Below, piece after piece: positions 55,401-60,099 of a stretch of DNA of 64,000 bases. Below the pieces are notes generated by a model. It saw only the letters and a list, made by a program, of their open reading frames with translations, had not been told where the DNA came from and searched no databases. Each line of letters opens with the position of its first letter. The first letter of the stretch is position 1. Both the position numbers and the translations under genes were made by a program. Source of the stretch: Metellina segmentata (Eukaryota > Arthropoda > Arachnida > Araneae > Tetragnathidae). Location: positions 89,859,978-89,923,977 of the forward strand of contig OX375873.1 of assembly GCA_947359465.1 (NCBI GenBank). The letters run 5' to 3'.

Positions 55401-55634
55401 CCCTCACTGTAGTCACAGCAGTTTCATAGTTACCTTTCGACCAGATCTGTTGCCCATATCATATCCGCAAATAACCTAAAGCGGGTATTTACTTACTTTT
55501 GTAGCATATCTTCTTCCGCTTGAGAACCAGGTAAGTGGTATTAGAGAAAGGTGGGGGCATCGTGAAGTTCATATTCATGCACATTTCTACTTCGGCGCTG
55601 ACTTTCCCCGAGCATTGGAACACCATTCGAAAAA
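16322..55634 (-). CDS. Ryk: Ryk/derailed-type Wnt co-receptor pseudokinase, 11 exons (5' end missing)
   Basis: Exons in transcript order: 55497-55634, 49508-49540, 48491-48626, 34656-34747, 30575-30724, 30344-30433, 28693-28892, 25067-25176, 23322-23481, 22666-22802, 16322-16433. Phases agree at every junction and give 451 residues to TGA. Domains: end of the WIF (Wnt-binding) domain with FQCSGKVSAEVEMCMNMNF and LKRKKICYK; a short Ser/Thr/Asn-rich stalk; one transmembrane helix (FYIGVGCACAAVVLLAIGAV); a juxtamembrane stretch; a tyrosine-kinase-like domain. The kinase shows Ryk signatures: QEGTFG in place of the Gly loop, VKT lysine, HRD...RN catalytic loop, DNA instead of DFG (TDNALARDLFPGDYHCLGDN), WAFGV, and C terminus KALGLFI. 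Ryk/Drl proteins bind Wnt ligands in axon guidance and are mostly regarded as pseudokinases. Signal peptide and first WIF half are outside the window. Drl versus Dnt paralogy is unresolved. Confidence 0.93.
16745..16860. repeat. dispersed ATCTCGTC-type degenerate repeat
   Basis: Degenerate units of a ~42-bp repeat (AAGAT...GGTCA(G/A)TTTT...AATGACAAGAT). Clearer copies lie at 32262-32375, 40470-40790, 56875-57060 and 60100-60305. Confidence 0.45.
18281..18413 (-). repeat. 133-bp partial Helitron unit (5' end only)
   Basis: Identical by eye to 18414-18546 and to the last 133 bp of the unit ending at 18280. It contains only the 5' TC end and 131 following bases; no CTAG end. Confidence 0.85.
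18414..18546 (-). repeat. 133-bp partial Helitron unit (5' end only), second
   Basis: Second head-to-tail copy of the 5'-terminal 133 bp. Its TC start borders the host sequence ATTGTAC. Confidence 0.85.
18587..21457 (+). mobile_element. hAT transposon, ZMYM1-like, 2.87 kb
   Basis: TIRs CAGTGCTGTAACTAG (left) and CAGTGCCGAACTAG (right, inverted). Flanked by 8-bp target duplications CATCTTTA (18579-18586) and CATATTTA (21458-21465), 7/8 identical. The paralogous unit B shows the single-copy empty site (CGTCTTTA, then AAATATG). It encodes a decayed transposase. Confidence 0.88.
19350..21341 (+). pseudogene. hAT transposase remnant (zinc-finger MYM-type 1-like)
   Basis: Broken reading frames with recognisable blocks in order: N-terminal IKRKLEECKSMSQQFVKWL near 19351; CAAHNLNLAGVHAA near 20200; DARWSSKASAIKALYLQLPE near 20360; and the C-terminal dimerisation block LRIFPTLPVSIASCKKSFSK then LKLIKNYLNQL near 21130-21200. 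Such proteins cut and paste hAT DNA with a DDE/RNase H-fold core. Multiple stops and frameshifts make it non-functional. I do not try to reconstruct it. Confidence 0.85.
21584..22343 (+). mobile_element. non-autonomous Helitron (TC...TTAG)
   Basis: Starts TCTCTACTATTATAAAAGG after host A (21583), a typical Helitron 5' end with the following GTTTGTCTTTCTGTCTG. The 3' end is inferred at TTAG (22340-22343), followed by host T, with a CGTG...CACG hairpin 10 nt before. Alignment of flanks with unit A (TTTATTGTA|TTTTTTATAAAG) supports these ends. TTAG departs from the usual CTRR. Confidence 0.65.
22666..22802 (-). CDS. Ryk: Ryk exon: kinase subdomains IX-X
   Basis: Minus strand: acceptor CTTTCAG, donor GTAAGC. 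It encodes WAFGVTMWELITLGQQPYIE, IDPFEVHLYLRDGYRLDQPK, NCPDD. It corresponds to WAFGVTLWELMTLGQTPYVDIDPFEM of RYK. Confidence 0.95.
23322..23481 (-). CDS. Ryk: Ryk exon: activation segment with DNA motif
   Basis: Minus strand: acceptor TTATCAG, donor GTAAGC. It encodes VDDWLQVKLTDNALARDLFP, GDYHCLGDNENRPIKWLAIE, SLLRKEFSYASDV. TDNALARDL is the Ryk hallmark: DNA replaces DFG. LFPGDYHCLGDNENRP is almost identical to RYK/Drl. Confidence 0.95.
23790..24770 (+). repeat. dispersed repeat, family D copy 1
   Basis: Roughly colinear with 50735-51385: both read TTTTGCACAAAC / TTTTGTACAAAC, AACACC(G/A)TGTTTT(A/G)ATGC, GAGATATTCAAT, GTTTGTC(A/G)AACG, AATTTAATGTAGCT, GAGCTGAAATTTT and CTCAATTTAATATGAAGA. 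No TIR or tRNA head found; class unknown. Confidence 0.7.
25067..25176 (-). CDS. Ryk: Ryk exon: catalytic loop (HRDIATRN)
   Basis: Minus strand: acceptor ATTTTTACAG, donor GTAAGT. It encodes ALMHRDLVAMALQIVQAIAY, LHDKRLIHRDIATRNC. The HRD Asp and RN Asn of the catalytic loop are intact, reading HRD where vertebrate RYK has HKD. Confidence 0.92.
25275..25594 (-). mobile_element. tRNA-derived SINE, family A
   Basis: On the minus strand a tRNA-like head (GTAGCCCAGTTGGAAGAG as box A, GAGTTCGAAACTTG as box B) is followed by the family body (GGCTGGTGCMCGTTAAATCT, CTCACGTTGGCGTGGTGT, CATCTGAYCGTGGTTCAAAA, GATCTTTCCC) and a tail GTGCGACGT(T)AA. It lies 100 bp upstream of Ryk exon 25067-25176 in transcript sense. 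Confidence 0.85.
26308..26675 (+). mobile_element. SINE family A: tail fragment and a copy
   Basis: 26308-26360 is a family A tail (CCGTTGTGTGCTCTAGTACG, GTTGATTA). 26416-26675 is a fuller plus-strand copy: GCAAGTTTGAATCTCGATC box B, GTTAAATCTGTCGTGG, GTCATCTGACCGTGGTTTAC, GATCTTTCCCTTCGG and TGACGTTAATTAATTAC. Confidence 0.78.
26867..27641 (-). mobile_element. non-autonomous Helitron
   Basis: Minus-strand 5' end TCTTAATATATATAAATTACG at 27641, 3' end CTAG at 26867. Inserted between A and T. A GCCAC...GTGGC hairpin lies 12 nt before the CTAG. 775 bp, no coding. Confidence 0.75.
27706..27865 (+). mobile_element. short SINE with 14-bp target-site duplication
   Basis: 160 bp flanked by perfect direct repeats CATGCATCTCTCAT at 27692-27705 and 27866-27879, ending in an (ACA)n-like tail. 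TSD length and tail indicate target-primed reverse transcription. The head does not match families A-C; a weak tRNA-like head is possible. Confidence 0.78.
28185..28460 (-). mobile_element. SINE family A (minus), with internal palindrome
   Basis: Minus-strand family A copy: TTTGAACCACGGTCAGATGACG, CCACGCCAACGTAAGGACAT, CACGACAGATTTAACGTGCA on the plus strand. The tail end is rearranged into an inverted repeat at 28198-28266. Confidence 0.75.
28198..28266. repeat. 69-bp imperfect palindrome in SINE tail
   Basis: Left arm ACGGGTAATTGCCGA...CCGGGATC pairs with right arm GATCCCGG...TCGGCAATTGCCCGT. The spacer keeps AATCCCGAAGGGAAA. Other family A copies lack the second arm. Confidence 0.8.
28693..28892 (-). 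CDS. Ryk: Ryk exon: kinase subdomains III-V
   Basis: Minus strand: acceptor TTTCGCAG, donor GTGAGT. It encodes DQASTIQISLLTAEGMMMLG, MNCKHILPLIGLCTDDPYHP, MLVYPYMNQGNLKKFLHKCM, LAEGHCH. It matches DQASEIQ..., NLLPITHVC and PYMNWGNLKLFLRQCKL of vertebrate RYK. Confidence 0.95.
28990..29240 (-). mobile_element. tRNA-derived SINE, family B, copy 2
   Basis: Same order of blocks as 9262-9510: GTGCTTTAGCCATGATG, CATACATTC(C/A)AAGCACAA, CACACATTCACTCC, TGCCTTACCAC, GAAGCCAGCACTCTGACCAC. Lies just upstream (transcript sense) of Ryk exon 28693-28892. Confidence 0.65.
30344..30433 (-). CDS. Ryk: Ryk exon: kinase subdomains I-II
   Basis: Minus strand: acceptor CAATTTCAG, donor GTAAGA. It encodes TFGQIYHAMIRDNDILTPHG, IPAIVKTVT. 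AIVKTV carries the conserved subdomain II lysine. A 141-bp intron separates it from the exon before. Confidence 0.92.
30575..30724 (-). CDS. Ryk: Ryk exon: linker to start of kinase fold (GC donor)
   Basis: Minus strand: acceptor TTTTCTCAACAG. It encodes YASFKRLTPITTTTTSVQVN, ERKSMDISEQIAEIRLERRK, IIIQEKLQEG. The exon ends CAG GAA G and is followed by GCAAGT, a GC-type donor (AG|GCAAGT). Joining to the next exon gives the conserved LQEGTFG loop. Confidence 0.9.
31300..31560 (-). mobile_element. tRNA-derived SINE, family C
   Basis: Shares CTTGAAGGACTTTG, TTTTAAAGGAACCAGAAAACT and GAGATTCAAACTCCCAACC with 42165-42345. Minus-strand reading gives GGGAGTTTGAATCTC as a B box. The overlapping ORFs on both strands are incidental. 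Confidence 0.5.
32262..32375. repeat. dispersed palindromic-core repeat
   Basis: Units of the form ACGAGATATCTCGTCAAAGAT, CTGATCAATTTTGCTAATGA, repeated about 2.5 times. Confidence 0.65.
33570..34060 (-). repeat. dispersed repeat, family E copy 1
   Basis: Shares with 63730-63975: ATTCTT(C/T)AAATTAGGTGATAGG, GATTCTGGT(T/C)CTAA, TTGACTGACCC and TTCTCGT. The part 33900-34060 also resembles 57170-57300 (CTATCGCCGTTT... / TTATTGCCGTTT..., TTGACCAATCAATT). A 152-residue minus ORF (33252-33710) overlaps it and is probably not a gene. Confidence 0.55.
34656..34747 (-). CDS. Ryk: Ryk exon: cytoplasmic juxtamembrane linker
   Basis: Minus strand: acceptor TTCTTTCTTTCAG, donor GTGAGT. It encodes YGGSSPALSATTQGHTFLRP, DTPNNNSSVN, a Ser/Thr/Pro/Asn-rich linker typical of the Ryk juxtamembrane region. 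Phases fit the transmembrane exon (CA|T) and the next exon (A|GT). The preceding intron is about 13.7 kb. Confidence 0.82.
34880..34960 (+). repeat. SINE family A tail fragment
   Basis: CCCCTTCGGGCTTGATCTCGG, CCATCGTCAATAGCCCGTTG, GTGCGACGTTAATTAAATAC: only the 3' end of family A. Confidence 0.75.
34961..37470 (-). other. Ryk intron, no recognised element
   Basis: Part of the long intron between the transmembrane and juxtamembrane exons. AT-rich; short ORFs on both strands have no family resemblance. A short stretch near 35820-35960 is GC-richer. Confidence 0.45.
37480..38230. other. CpG-richer intronic block
   Basis: Contains many CpG dinucleotides (for example CCGGGCATTTCACGTTCGGG, GCCTCGGAAG, GGACGATCCC) in an otherwise AT-rich intron. 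Overlapping short ORFs exist on both strands with none convincing. Could be an intronic regulatory element; nothing proves it. Confidence 0.3.
38754..40158 (+). mobile_element. Tc1-type transposon, 1.4 kb
   Basis: TIRs of 33-34 bp starting CACTCTATAACAAAAAAA, then ATCGACGCACCAAGAA, at 38754-38787 and inverted at 40126-40158, nearly identical. Flanked by TA target duplications (38752-38753, 40159-40160). One transposase reading frame with two nonsense codons and no frameshift. GC content is clearly higher than the host intron. Confidence 0.93.
38999..40012 (+). pseudogene. Tc1-type transposase with two in-frame stops
   Basis: Reads from ATG (MPRRRIRAHYEQLSEFERGR) to TGA at 40010-40012, 337 codons plus stop, all in one frame. 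In-frame stops are TAG at 39404-39406 (codon 136) and TGA at 39893-39895 (codon 299); both could be C-to-T changes. N-terminal helix-turn-helix region (AGWANRIIARHASRSDAAIR), GRRR linker, then the DDE catalytic domain: first Asp in VFSDESRF, second in FQQDNVRPHTA, Glu in DLSPIEHVWD. By hand count 32 residues separate the second Asp and the Glu, against 34 in classical Tc1. It would cut and paste its own DNA at TA. Spider genomes are rich in such elements. Confidence 0.92.
40470..40790. repeat. dispersed palindromic-core repeat, longest copy
   Basis: About seven degenerate units: ACGAGATATCTCGTCATCAAGA, TCTGGTCAATTT...AATGA. Core GACGAGATATCTCGTC is a perfect 16-bp palindrome. Confidence 0.7.
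40800..41290. other. CpG-richer intronic block
   Basis: GC-rich relative to its surroundings, with GAGGCCCCTT, GACCGCGAAACATCGAAACG and GGCGGAGGGGCCGTCTCC. Open frames on both strands but no domain recognised. Confidence 0.3.
41866..41945 (-). repeat. tRNA-like sequence (SINE head?)
   Basis: Minus strand reads ATGCCAACAGCGCTAACAAT, CTATTAGTTGTAGGCGGTGC, AAGTTCAATTCCTCAATGG, with a B-box-like GTTCAATTCC. No cloverleaf that closes an acceptor stem is obvious, so it is more likely a SINE head than a tRNA gene. Confidence 0.4.
41972..42090 (+). repeat. minisatellite, ~38-bp unit x 3
   Basis: Three diverged tandem units of the form GAATTGAAGAAACTAGGACC, CT(A/G)TTA(G/C)(G/T)AAA. Confidence 0.6.
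42165..42345 (-). mobile_element. SINE family C, diverged copy
   Basis: Resembles 31300-31560 through CCTTAAAGAAACCAGGAAAC, CAGTCAGCC and GCGAGAATCGAACTAAG (B-box region on the minus strand). Ends poorly defined. Confidence 0.4.
42885..43255 (+). mobile_element. SINE family A, with extra tail fragment
   Basis: Good copy: GGTTGAAAGAGCAACGGATT head, CAAGTTCGAATCC B box (42931-42943), GACCGTCGTGTAC, GGCTGGTGCACGTTAAATC, CCTCACGTTGGAG, tail GTACGACGTTAATTAAAATA near 43170. A second family A tail follows (43200-43255: CCGTCGCCAATAGCTCGTTG...GCGACGTTAATTAAATTACC). Confidence 0.85.
43630..44030. other. CpG-richer intronic block with octamer
   Basis: CpG-dense stretch (CGCGCAATGAGGGAAGCGCC, CCGCGATGCGAGGG, CGGCGGCGAGC) in AT-rich intron. 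Contains ATGCAAAT, the POU octamer. No ORF of note. Candidate enhancer or alternative promoter. Confidence 0.3.
45605..45880 (+). mobile_element. SINE family A
   Basis: AAAGACCGTCGTGTTCGTGG, GAGCTGGTGCACTTTAAATC, CTCATGTTGGCGTGGTGTGA, TTGATCCCGGACTTTCGCCA and the tail GTGCGATGCTAATTAA in plus orientation. Confidence 0.82.
46781..47382 (+). repeat. 301-bp tandem duplication
   Basis: 46781-47081 and 47082-47382 are nearly identical (a few substitutions by eye, for example CCGTC/CCATC and CGAATTT/CGAGTTT). Both begin GGACTCTTCTCC and end TTTCTATGGCACAA. No gene inside. Confidence 0.92.
47575..48315 (-). mobile_element. SINE family A interrupted by foldback MITE
   Basis: Minus-strand family A copy: AACCACTGTCAGATGACGAG up to CTCTACCATGCCA (47695) on the plus strand, then resuming at 48260 with ACCATGCCAATGTAAGGACA, TTAGAGACCACAACAGATTT. 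The halves are separated by 47696-48259. Confidence 0.8.
47696..48259. mobile_element. foldback MITE with ~150-bp inverted arms
   Basis: Left arm from CTAGCGCGTCTTTGTTGG..., right arm inverted (…CAAAGACGCGCTAG). The arms share GGAATGGCTCCGCGTTGCG and AACTCGTGAAAAGTGAATCG, ATTCTTCAGTTCGATTCTTT. Direct 9-bp repeat ACCATGCCA at 47687-47695 and 48260-48268. Long arms plus a 9-bp duplication suggest a Mutator-like (MULE) or foldback MITE. 564 bp, no coding. Confidence 0.82.
48491..48626 (-). CDS. Ryk: Ryk exon: transmembrane segment
   Basis: Minus strand: acceptor TTTTTTATAG/CAG, donor GTAAGT. It encodes DAMVATSNSFYIGVGCACAA then VVLLAIGAVIFYLKTMKARR, TDVI. About 23 hydrophobic residues are followed by basic KTMKARR, the expected type I topology. 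The acceptor is a tandem TAGCAG (NAGNAG); using the second AG drops one Ala. Confidence 0.88.
49508..49540 (-). CDS. Ryk: Ryk stalk microexon, 33 bp
   Basis: Minus strand: acceptor CTTTCAG, donor GTAAGC. Between them are 33 bp encoding NSTSSDTLMI plus split codons. Phase 1 on both sides, so inclusion or skipping both keep the frame. With the preceding exon it creates NNST, an N-glycosylation site in the stalk. No homology support beyond phase and splice signals. Confidence 0.6.
49560..50730 (-). other. Ryk intron, no recognised element
   Basis: Very AT-rich intron sequence between the stalk microexon and the WIF exon; no ORF or repeat identified up to the family D repeat. Confidence 0.45.
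50735..51385 (+). repeat. dispersed repeat, family D copy 2
   Basis: Diverged copy of 23790-24770 in the same orientation, with the same order of blocks and small indels, including a C9-10 run near 51110. Confidence 0.7.
51386..53430 (-). other. Ryk intron, no recognised element
   Basis: AT-rich. Short overlapping ORFs near 51616-51953 on both strands have no family resemblance. One stretch near 53040 carries the short dispersed motif GGCCAAGCGGCGCCAAACA. Confidence 0.4.
53990..54215 (+). mobile_element. SINE family A, diverged
   Basis: GGAGGGTTGAGAGTTCGAAA, GTGGAGGCTGGTTCACGTTG, CTTGTCATGTGATCGTCGTG and a CCCGTTGTATTACACCAG tail. A tail-only fragment lies at 54760-54835. Confidence 0.7.
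54760..54835 (+). repeat. SINE family A tail fragment
   Basis: AATTGCTCCCGGAACTTCGTC, AATAACTCGTCTTGTTGC and CGTGCGACGTTAATTCAAC. Confidence 0.65.
55497..55634 (-). CDS. Ryk: Ryk exon: C-terminal half of WIF domain
   Basis: Minus strand: acceptor TTTTTTCTTGCAG, donor GTAAGT. It encodes FRMVFQCSGKVSAEVEMCMN, then MNFTMPPPFSNTTYLVLKRK, KICYK. The two conserved cysteines of the WIF domain (QCSG and KICYK) and an NFT sequon are visible. It begins with two bases of a split codon, so another exon precedes it upstream. Confidence 0.9.
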
Positions 55635-55734
55635 CTGCAAGAAAAAAGAAGAAATTAGATCGCGGTATATTCTCAAATTTCACACGAATTAAGGTAAAAA
55701 ACTTGCACAAATATCGCACCTCATTACAGTACAC

Positions 55735-55985
55735 TGGTAGACCAGATTTAAAAATGGAGGGTTGTGAGTTCGAAACTCGATCCCACCAAGACCGTCGTGT
55801 ACGTGGAGGCTGGTGCAATCTGTCGTGGCTTCAAATGTTTTCACGTTGACGTCTTGGGTGCCAGCTTATGTGTTGACCTCATCATAATTACAAGGCGTTA
55901 TCCTTGCCATCTTTGCCTTTCGGATAGATTTCAAACAATCGCCAATAACCCATTTTGTTTTTCCAGTGCTAAGTAAACTCAACTA
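55735..55985 (+). mobile_element. SINE family A
   Basis: GGTAGACCAGATTTAAAAATG, GAGTTCGAAACTCGATCCCA box B, CAAGACCGTCGTGTACGTGG, CTTCAAATGTTTTCACGTTG; diverged tail. Starts about 100 bp upstream (transcript sense) of Ryk exon 55497-55634. Confidence 0.75.
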
Positions 55986-56002
55986 CCTTATTCCCTTTAG
56001 TG

Positions 56003-56290
56003 CGATGCCTAGTTGGTAGAATCGGGGATTACCAAACGGAGGATTGCCAGTTTAAGACTCGAGCCAACCTAAGACAGTCGTGTATGTGGGGCTGGTGTGC
56101 GTTAAATCTCCCGCGATCCCAAATGTCCTTACGTTGGCGTGGAAGTTTGGGTGTGCCGGGCTCAGGCGTTCACCTCGTCATCTAACCATGGTTAATGTGT
56201 TGTCCGTGGTTCTTTCCCTTCGGGACTGATCCCGAGCCTCTGACAATAGCCCGTTATGTCGCTTCAGAGCGACAAAAATTCAACAACATA
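56003..56290 (+). mobile_element. SINE family A
   Basis: TGCCTAGTTGGTAGAATCGG head (box A), GCCAGTTTAAGACTCGAGCC, GGGGCTGGTGTGCGTTAAAT, TTCTTTCCCTTCGGGACTGA, TAGCCCGTTATGTCGCTTCA. Placed nearly back to back with 55735-55985. Confidence 0.8.
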
Positions 56291-56299
56291 TCACACTAC

Positions 56300-56700
56300 T
56301 GCCTCGTATATATTTATCATTCAGCAACAAAAGACGTTTTTACAAAACAGGAGCAGTTGAACATCGCCACAAAATTCGGATTCTTTCACAAAAAAAAAAG
56401 TCGATCCATGCGGGACACGCAGGAGAAAGAAAGTGACACTGTGTACGAAAAAGCCGGCTATAAATTTTCATCTTCCATCAATAACTACAGAAGAGGCGAG
56501 AAACGCTGTCCGCTTAGAAAAGGAGGCCATATTGAGAACCGATATTTACATTTCTTTCCGCCGACTGCACGCGGAAAGGAGCACAGGTGGCCAAACAGTA
56601 AAGGAAATATCGAGTTCAATTGGTTTTCTGTTCAAATATTCATGTTCACGTAACCGGCGGATACATTTTTAGGCGAAAGTCGCAATTCTGAGGGGAAGAT
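56300..56700. other. unassigned GC-richer intronic stretch
   Basis: Open in two overlapping plus frames (152 and 79 codons), but the longer frame starts inside SINE family A and no domain is recognisable. CpG density is above the surroundings. I treat it as non-coding. Confidence 0.3.
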
Positions 56701-56874
56701 GTGGGCATGCCACGACTTACTGAGAATAGGCATATTTAATTTTTTGAGCTTTTATTGAGTCAATTGTGGTGCAGTTTTATGCGGGTTGTTTTCAGCGTAC
56801 ATTTTGAAATTCAATGGGAATGACTGTTTTCCATGTCTGTATATATGAGAAATTCAGTCATCCCTCCTATGGTT

Positions 56875-57060
56875 TTGACGAGATATCTCGTCAAGATCCT
56901 ACCAATTTTGCTAATGACGAGACATCTCGTCATAAAGATATTGCCGATCTTTTGGCTGTTAAGATCGAGTTTCGGTTAGTTTTATTCTAATGACGATATA
57001 TCTCGTCCATTGAGATTTGTTAATGATGAGAACCTCGTCTATACAAGGCACCAGTTTAAC
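56875..57060. repeat. dispersed palindromic-core repeat
   Basis: GACGAGATATCTCGTCAAGA, TCCTACCAATTTTGCTAATG, GACGAGACATCTCGTCATAA: four degenerate units. Confidence 0.7.
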
Positions 57061-57334
57061 ACAAGCTACCAGCAGGCTCTCAAACTGGGAAATTGTAATA
57101 ATGAGCAATAAGAACTTTGGAACAGACTAAGTTCACAATTTTTACTGAATTTTTTTTGTTCACTAACAAGCCAGATGGAAAGAGAAGATTGTTTTTCATA
57201 TACCCAAATTACTCTCGCATATATTTGGGTAAACTTAAAATGTAGTTTATTGCCGTTTTGGCTGTGCTTGGTGCTCAATTTAATTGGTGTTGACTAATCA
57301 ATTATATCAATTCCAAATTCCTTTCGCCGACCAA

Positions 57335-57640
57335 CCGGTATAGTGGGTAAGATGTTAGCCTCTAGATCGGAAGGTTCCTGGTTCGAATCCGGGTACGGGC
57401 ATGGATATTTGTAAGCGTGTGGTGTAGAGGCGGCTGGTGCATCTTAAATCTGTCATGGCCGAAAGTCCTCACCATGGGTTGGTGTGGAAGTTTGGAGAGT
57501 GGGGTGCCAGCTCAGGTGTTGCTTCGTCATCTGACCGTGGTTCAAAATTACGAGGTGTTGTCCTCGGATCTTTCCCTTCAGGGACTGATCCCGGACGGTT
57601 GTCAATAGCCCGTTGTGTTGCTCTAGTGCGACGTAAACGA
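57335..57640 (+). mobile_element. SINE family A with best-preserved tRNA-like head
   Basis: Head GGTATAGTGGGTAAGATGTT (box A) and CTGGTTCGAATCCGGG with an exact B box GGTTCGAATCC at 57380-57390. The T-arm pairs (CCTGG/CCGGG), but the acceptor stem does not close, so it is a SINE head and not a tRNA gene. Body and tail follow the family: CATCTGACCGTGGTTCAAAA, GATCTTTCCCTTCAGGGACT, GTTGTGTTGCTCTAGTGCGA. Confidence 0.85.
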
Positions 57641-58254
57641 AAATTACCCCCCCCCCCCAATTCCTTTCTTGGAATTTTTGTTGAAGATCCGAAATCGTAT
57701 TCGAAAACCAAAACAAGTGAGGCTACATTCAGAGTACATATAGGAAACACCATTGCGCGACATAAACCACTATATTTCGCTTGACAGAAAAAGCTCCTCT
57801 CATAACTTACATTTCGAAAAGCAACACTTAGATTCTTGAAGTCGAAAACTGGTCCGTCGTTTGAACAAGACAACCATGATTATTGGACGTAGACTGATCT
57901 ACTGAAGTAAATTAGTTTCTATTATGTTTCGTTGTGTATAATATTTAAAATGTCAATTTGGAAAGAACTCAAAAGTTAAAATCTTATATAACGACAATTT
58001 TATTTACTAAAGAAAATGTCGTGGGGCATTAAAATCAGAATGGCCTGCTCCAATCATACATTTCGAATTATATAGTTTCCAATTCTGAAATTTTTCTCAG
58101 AAATGAAACGAGCTAAGGATATTAAAGGAGCACAAGTGTGACTAGTCTTAATTTAATATTTATATATAAACTCAAAACTTAATTATCGTAAGAATGCCTC
58201 TTCCTTGTTTAAGCCTTATTTTGTGTTGTTCCAGTGTCCAGTCCAACGTATATT

Positions 58255-58475
58255 CAACTACCTGCAAACCTGGAGAACATTAAATCTGTCGTGGCATAAA
58301 ATGTCCTCACGTTGGCATTGTGTGGAAGTTTGCAGTAGGGTGTCAGCTTGGGTATGACCTCGTCATCTGGCTATGGTTCGACAGTTGCGTGGTGTTATCC
58401 TCGGATCTTTCCCTTCGGGTTTCCGATAGCCCGTTGGGTTGTTCCAGTGCGACGGTAAACTCAACTTCCTACCGC
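58255..58475 (+). mobile_element. SINE family A, headless
   Basis: AACATTAAATCTGTCGTGGC, GTCCTCACGTTGGCATTGTG, CTCGGATCTTTCCCTTCGGG, GTTCCAGTGCGACGGTAAAC. The tRNA-like head is missing. Confidence 0.78.
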
Positions 58476-58636
58476 CAAAAATTGAATTAATTTCGTGACA
58501 AAATGTGACTGTTTAAACTTACGTATCGACACAATTACTTCAAGATTTTTAAAGTATGTTGTCATGATTATGTTTTTGAATTACAAGATTTTGCGAATTT
58601 TCCCTCAGTCCTAAGCAAAACAATTCTTTCGTCCAT

Positions 58637-58930
58637 TCAACTAAATTCATTGTCTTTTTGATGGCGTCTTGGTCTGCATTCGCGATGCCAACTCACAAAA
58701 CTGCTTTTAGCGAAACAACCGTACTCTAAAGATTTATGTCCGCGAAAGGAGCACACGAGCGCCATCAAACCTCTAACCACTCCAATAAAATATTCCACGA
58801 ACACCCACGATTTGTCGCCAATGTTCCAGAACAAATCCCGAATTTGCATCTCCATTCCTCGGCATATTTTACAGCTCTCGTCTTGGTCAAACCCAGAAGG
58901 ACAGACACACCTCAATAAAGACACAAGCAA
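58637..58930 (-). other. 97-codon ORF with EGF-like CVCPSGF motif
   Basis: The minus frame reads LLRCVCPSGFDQDESCKICR near its start, resembling the C-x-C-P-x-G-F knuckle of EGF repeats. An in-frame GTGAGT splice-donor consensus follows SFRGHKSLEYGCFAKSSF. The remaining cysteine spacing is not that of a known repeat, and there is no clear acceptor. It could be a relict exon in the upstream Ryk intron or chance. Confidence 0.25.
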
Positions 58931-60099
58931 ACGAAAACCATCTCGGGCCTAATGCAGGAGAATGCCAGAGCGCTGGAAAAGCACTTTTATGCTAATCCAG
59001 CTAAAGCTCCCACATTAAAACTGTGGGCTTCAAAATGGCCACAGTATTTCGGAATGGGAAGGATTTATGGCGGGACGCATGCAAGGGCACGAACCAGCAA
59101 AATGGTGGACAGCCATTTTGCGTCATATTTACGAGTGAGAGACACTCGTATAATAGGTTGTAAATCTAGGAACTGTTTCTCGCTCGGTCTGGAATGGAAC
59201 ATACGGACTCCCAAATGAGATTATTGAATGCGTAAATAGAAGACAAAGAGAACAGGAGAGTGGTTGGTTATGGAGCTCGGAACATTACGTTCGGGAAAAG
59301 GGAAATTTTAAATGGCCGTGGGCGTTCGTGGAAAATATTTTACCGAGAAAACTATGCTTTTTGTTGGCTGTTGTGGCGCCATGTTGAAACGTAACGGACT
59401 TGACAGCTTATGTTATGCGTTTTTGATTTGCGATGTAATTTCGCCGTTGAATGGGGCAGCTAAAAATAAGGGCATTAGCAAAATGGAAGGTAATTTGGGA
59501 AAGAAATACGAGGAGTTTCTCAAATGCGCCTCATAAAAAAAGTGCTTGATGTTCTTGATGAAGTATTCAGAGGCTCTTCATTAGTTTTTGTGTTTGTCTT
59601 ATGAGTAATTGTCCATCGATTCATTTAATAAAAAAAGTTTAAATAAAGTGGAGATTTAAAGGTTGATTGGGTAGGGTTATAATGTGCAAGGGCCATTTGG
59701 GGCCAAAGCTGCGCCAAACACAAAACAGACAACGCCAGGAGATTAAAAGGAAACTAGTACATTGCGTTAAAAAATAATACCGTATGGTACCAAAAATAAG
59801 GTTTTTATTGTCGTTTTATTTTTTATTTTTTTTTGTCTTGAAAACGTATACATGATATGTAGACGGATGTGCGACTTATTTTGCAGCGGTATGATGATTT
59901 CTACTTCAGTAATTTTCATAGCTTTTGTACTAGTCGTGTTCAAATTGGTATTTTTTTAAGTTTCTATTTTGTTTCCCTGAAACACTTGGAAATAATGTTT
60001 TTGGTGTAGAAAGTAACGACCCGATCATAGACAATAATAGAAGGGGTCAAACTAGCTTGATTTTACAGGGAAAGTAAACTTTAACCTTCCTGTTGGTTC
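58931..60099 (-). other. Ryk 5' intron sequence
   Basis: No exon recognised. 58950-59300 is GC-richer with TTTATGGC and GGAATG motifs and may be regulatory. 59681-59730 carries the short dispersed motif GGGGCCAAAGCTGCGCCAAA. Confidence 0.35.

Noticed and set aside
56195..56653. 152-residue plus ORF
   Set aside because: Starts in the tail of a SINE family A copy and continues into unrelated sequence; no domain, no splice context.
57335..57405. tRNA gene
   Set aside because: Box A, an exact B box and a paired T-arm are present, but the acceptor stem does not close and the sequence runs straight into SINE family A body.
57469..57873. 134-residue minus ORF and a possible extra WIF exon at 57808-57905 (GTAAGT donor, CTTCAG acceptor)
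   Set aside because: Most of the ORF is antisense to a SINE. The candidate exon has stops in the needed frame or encodes nothing like the WIF LNIS block, so I left it out of Ryk.
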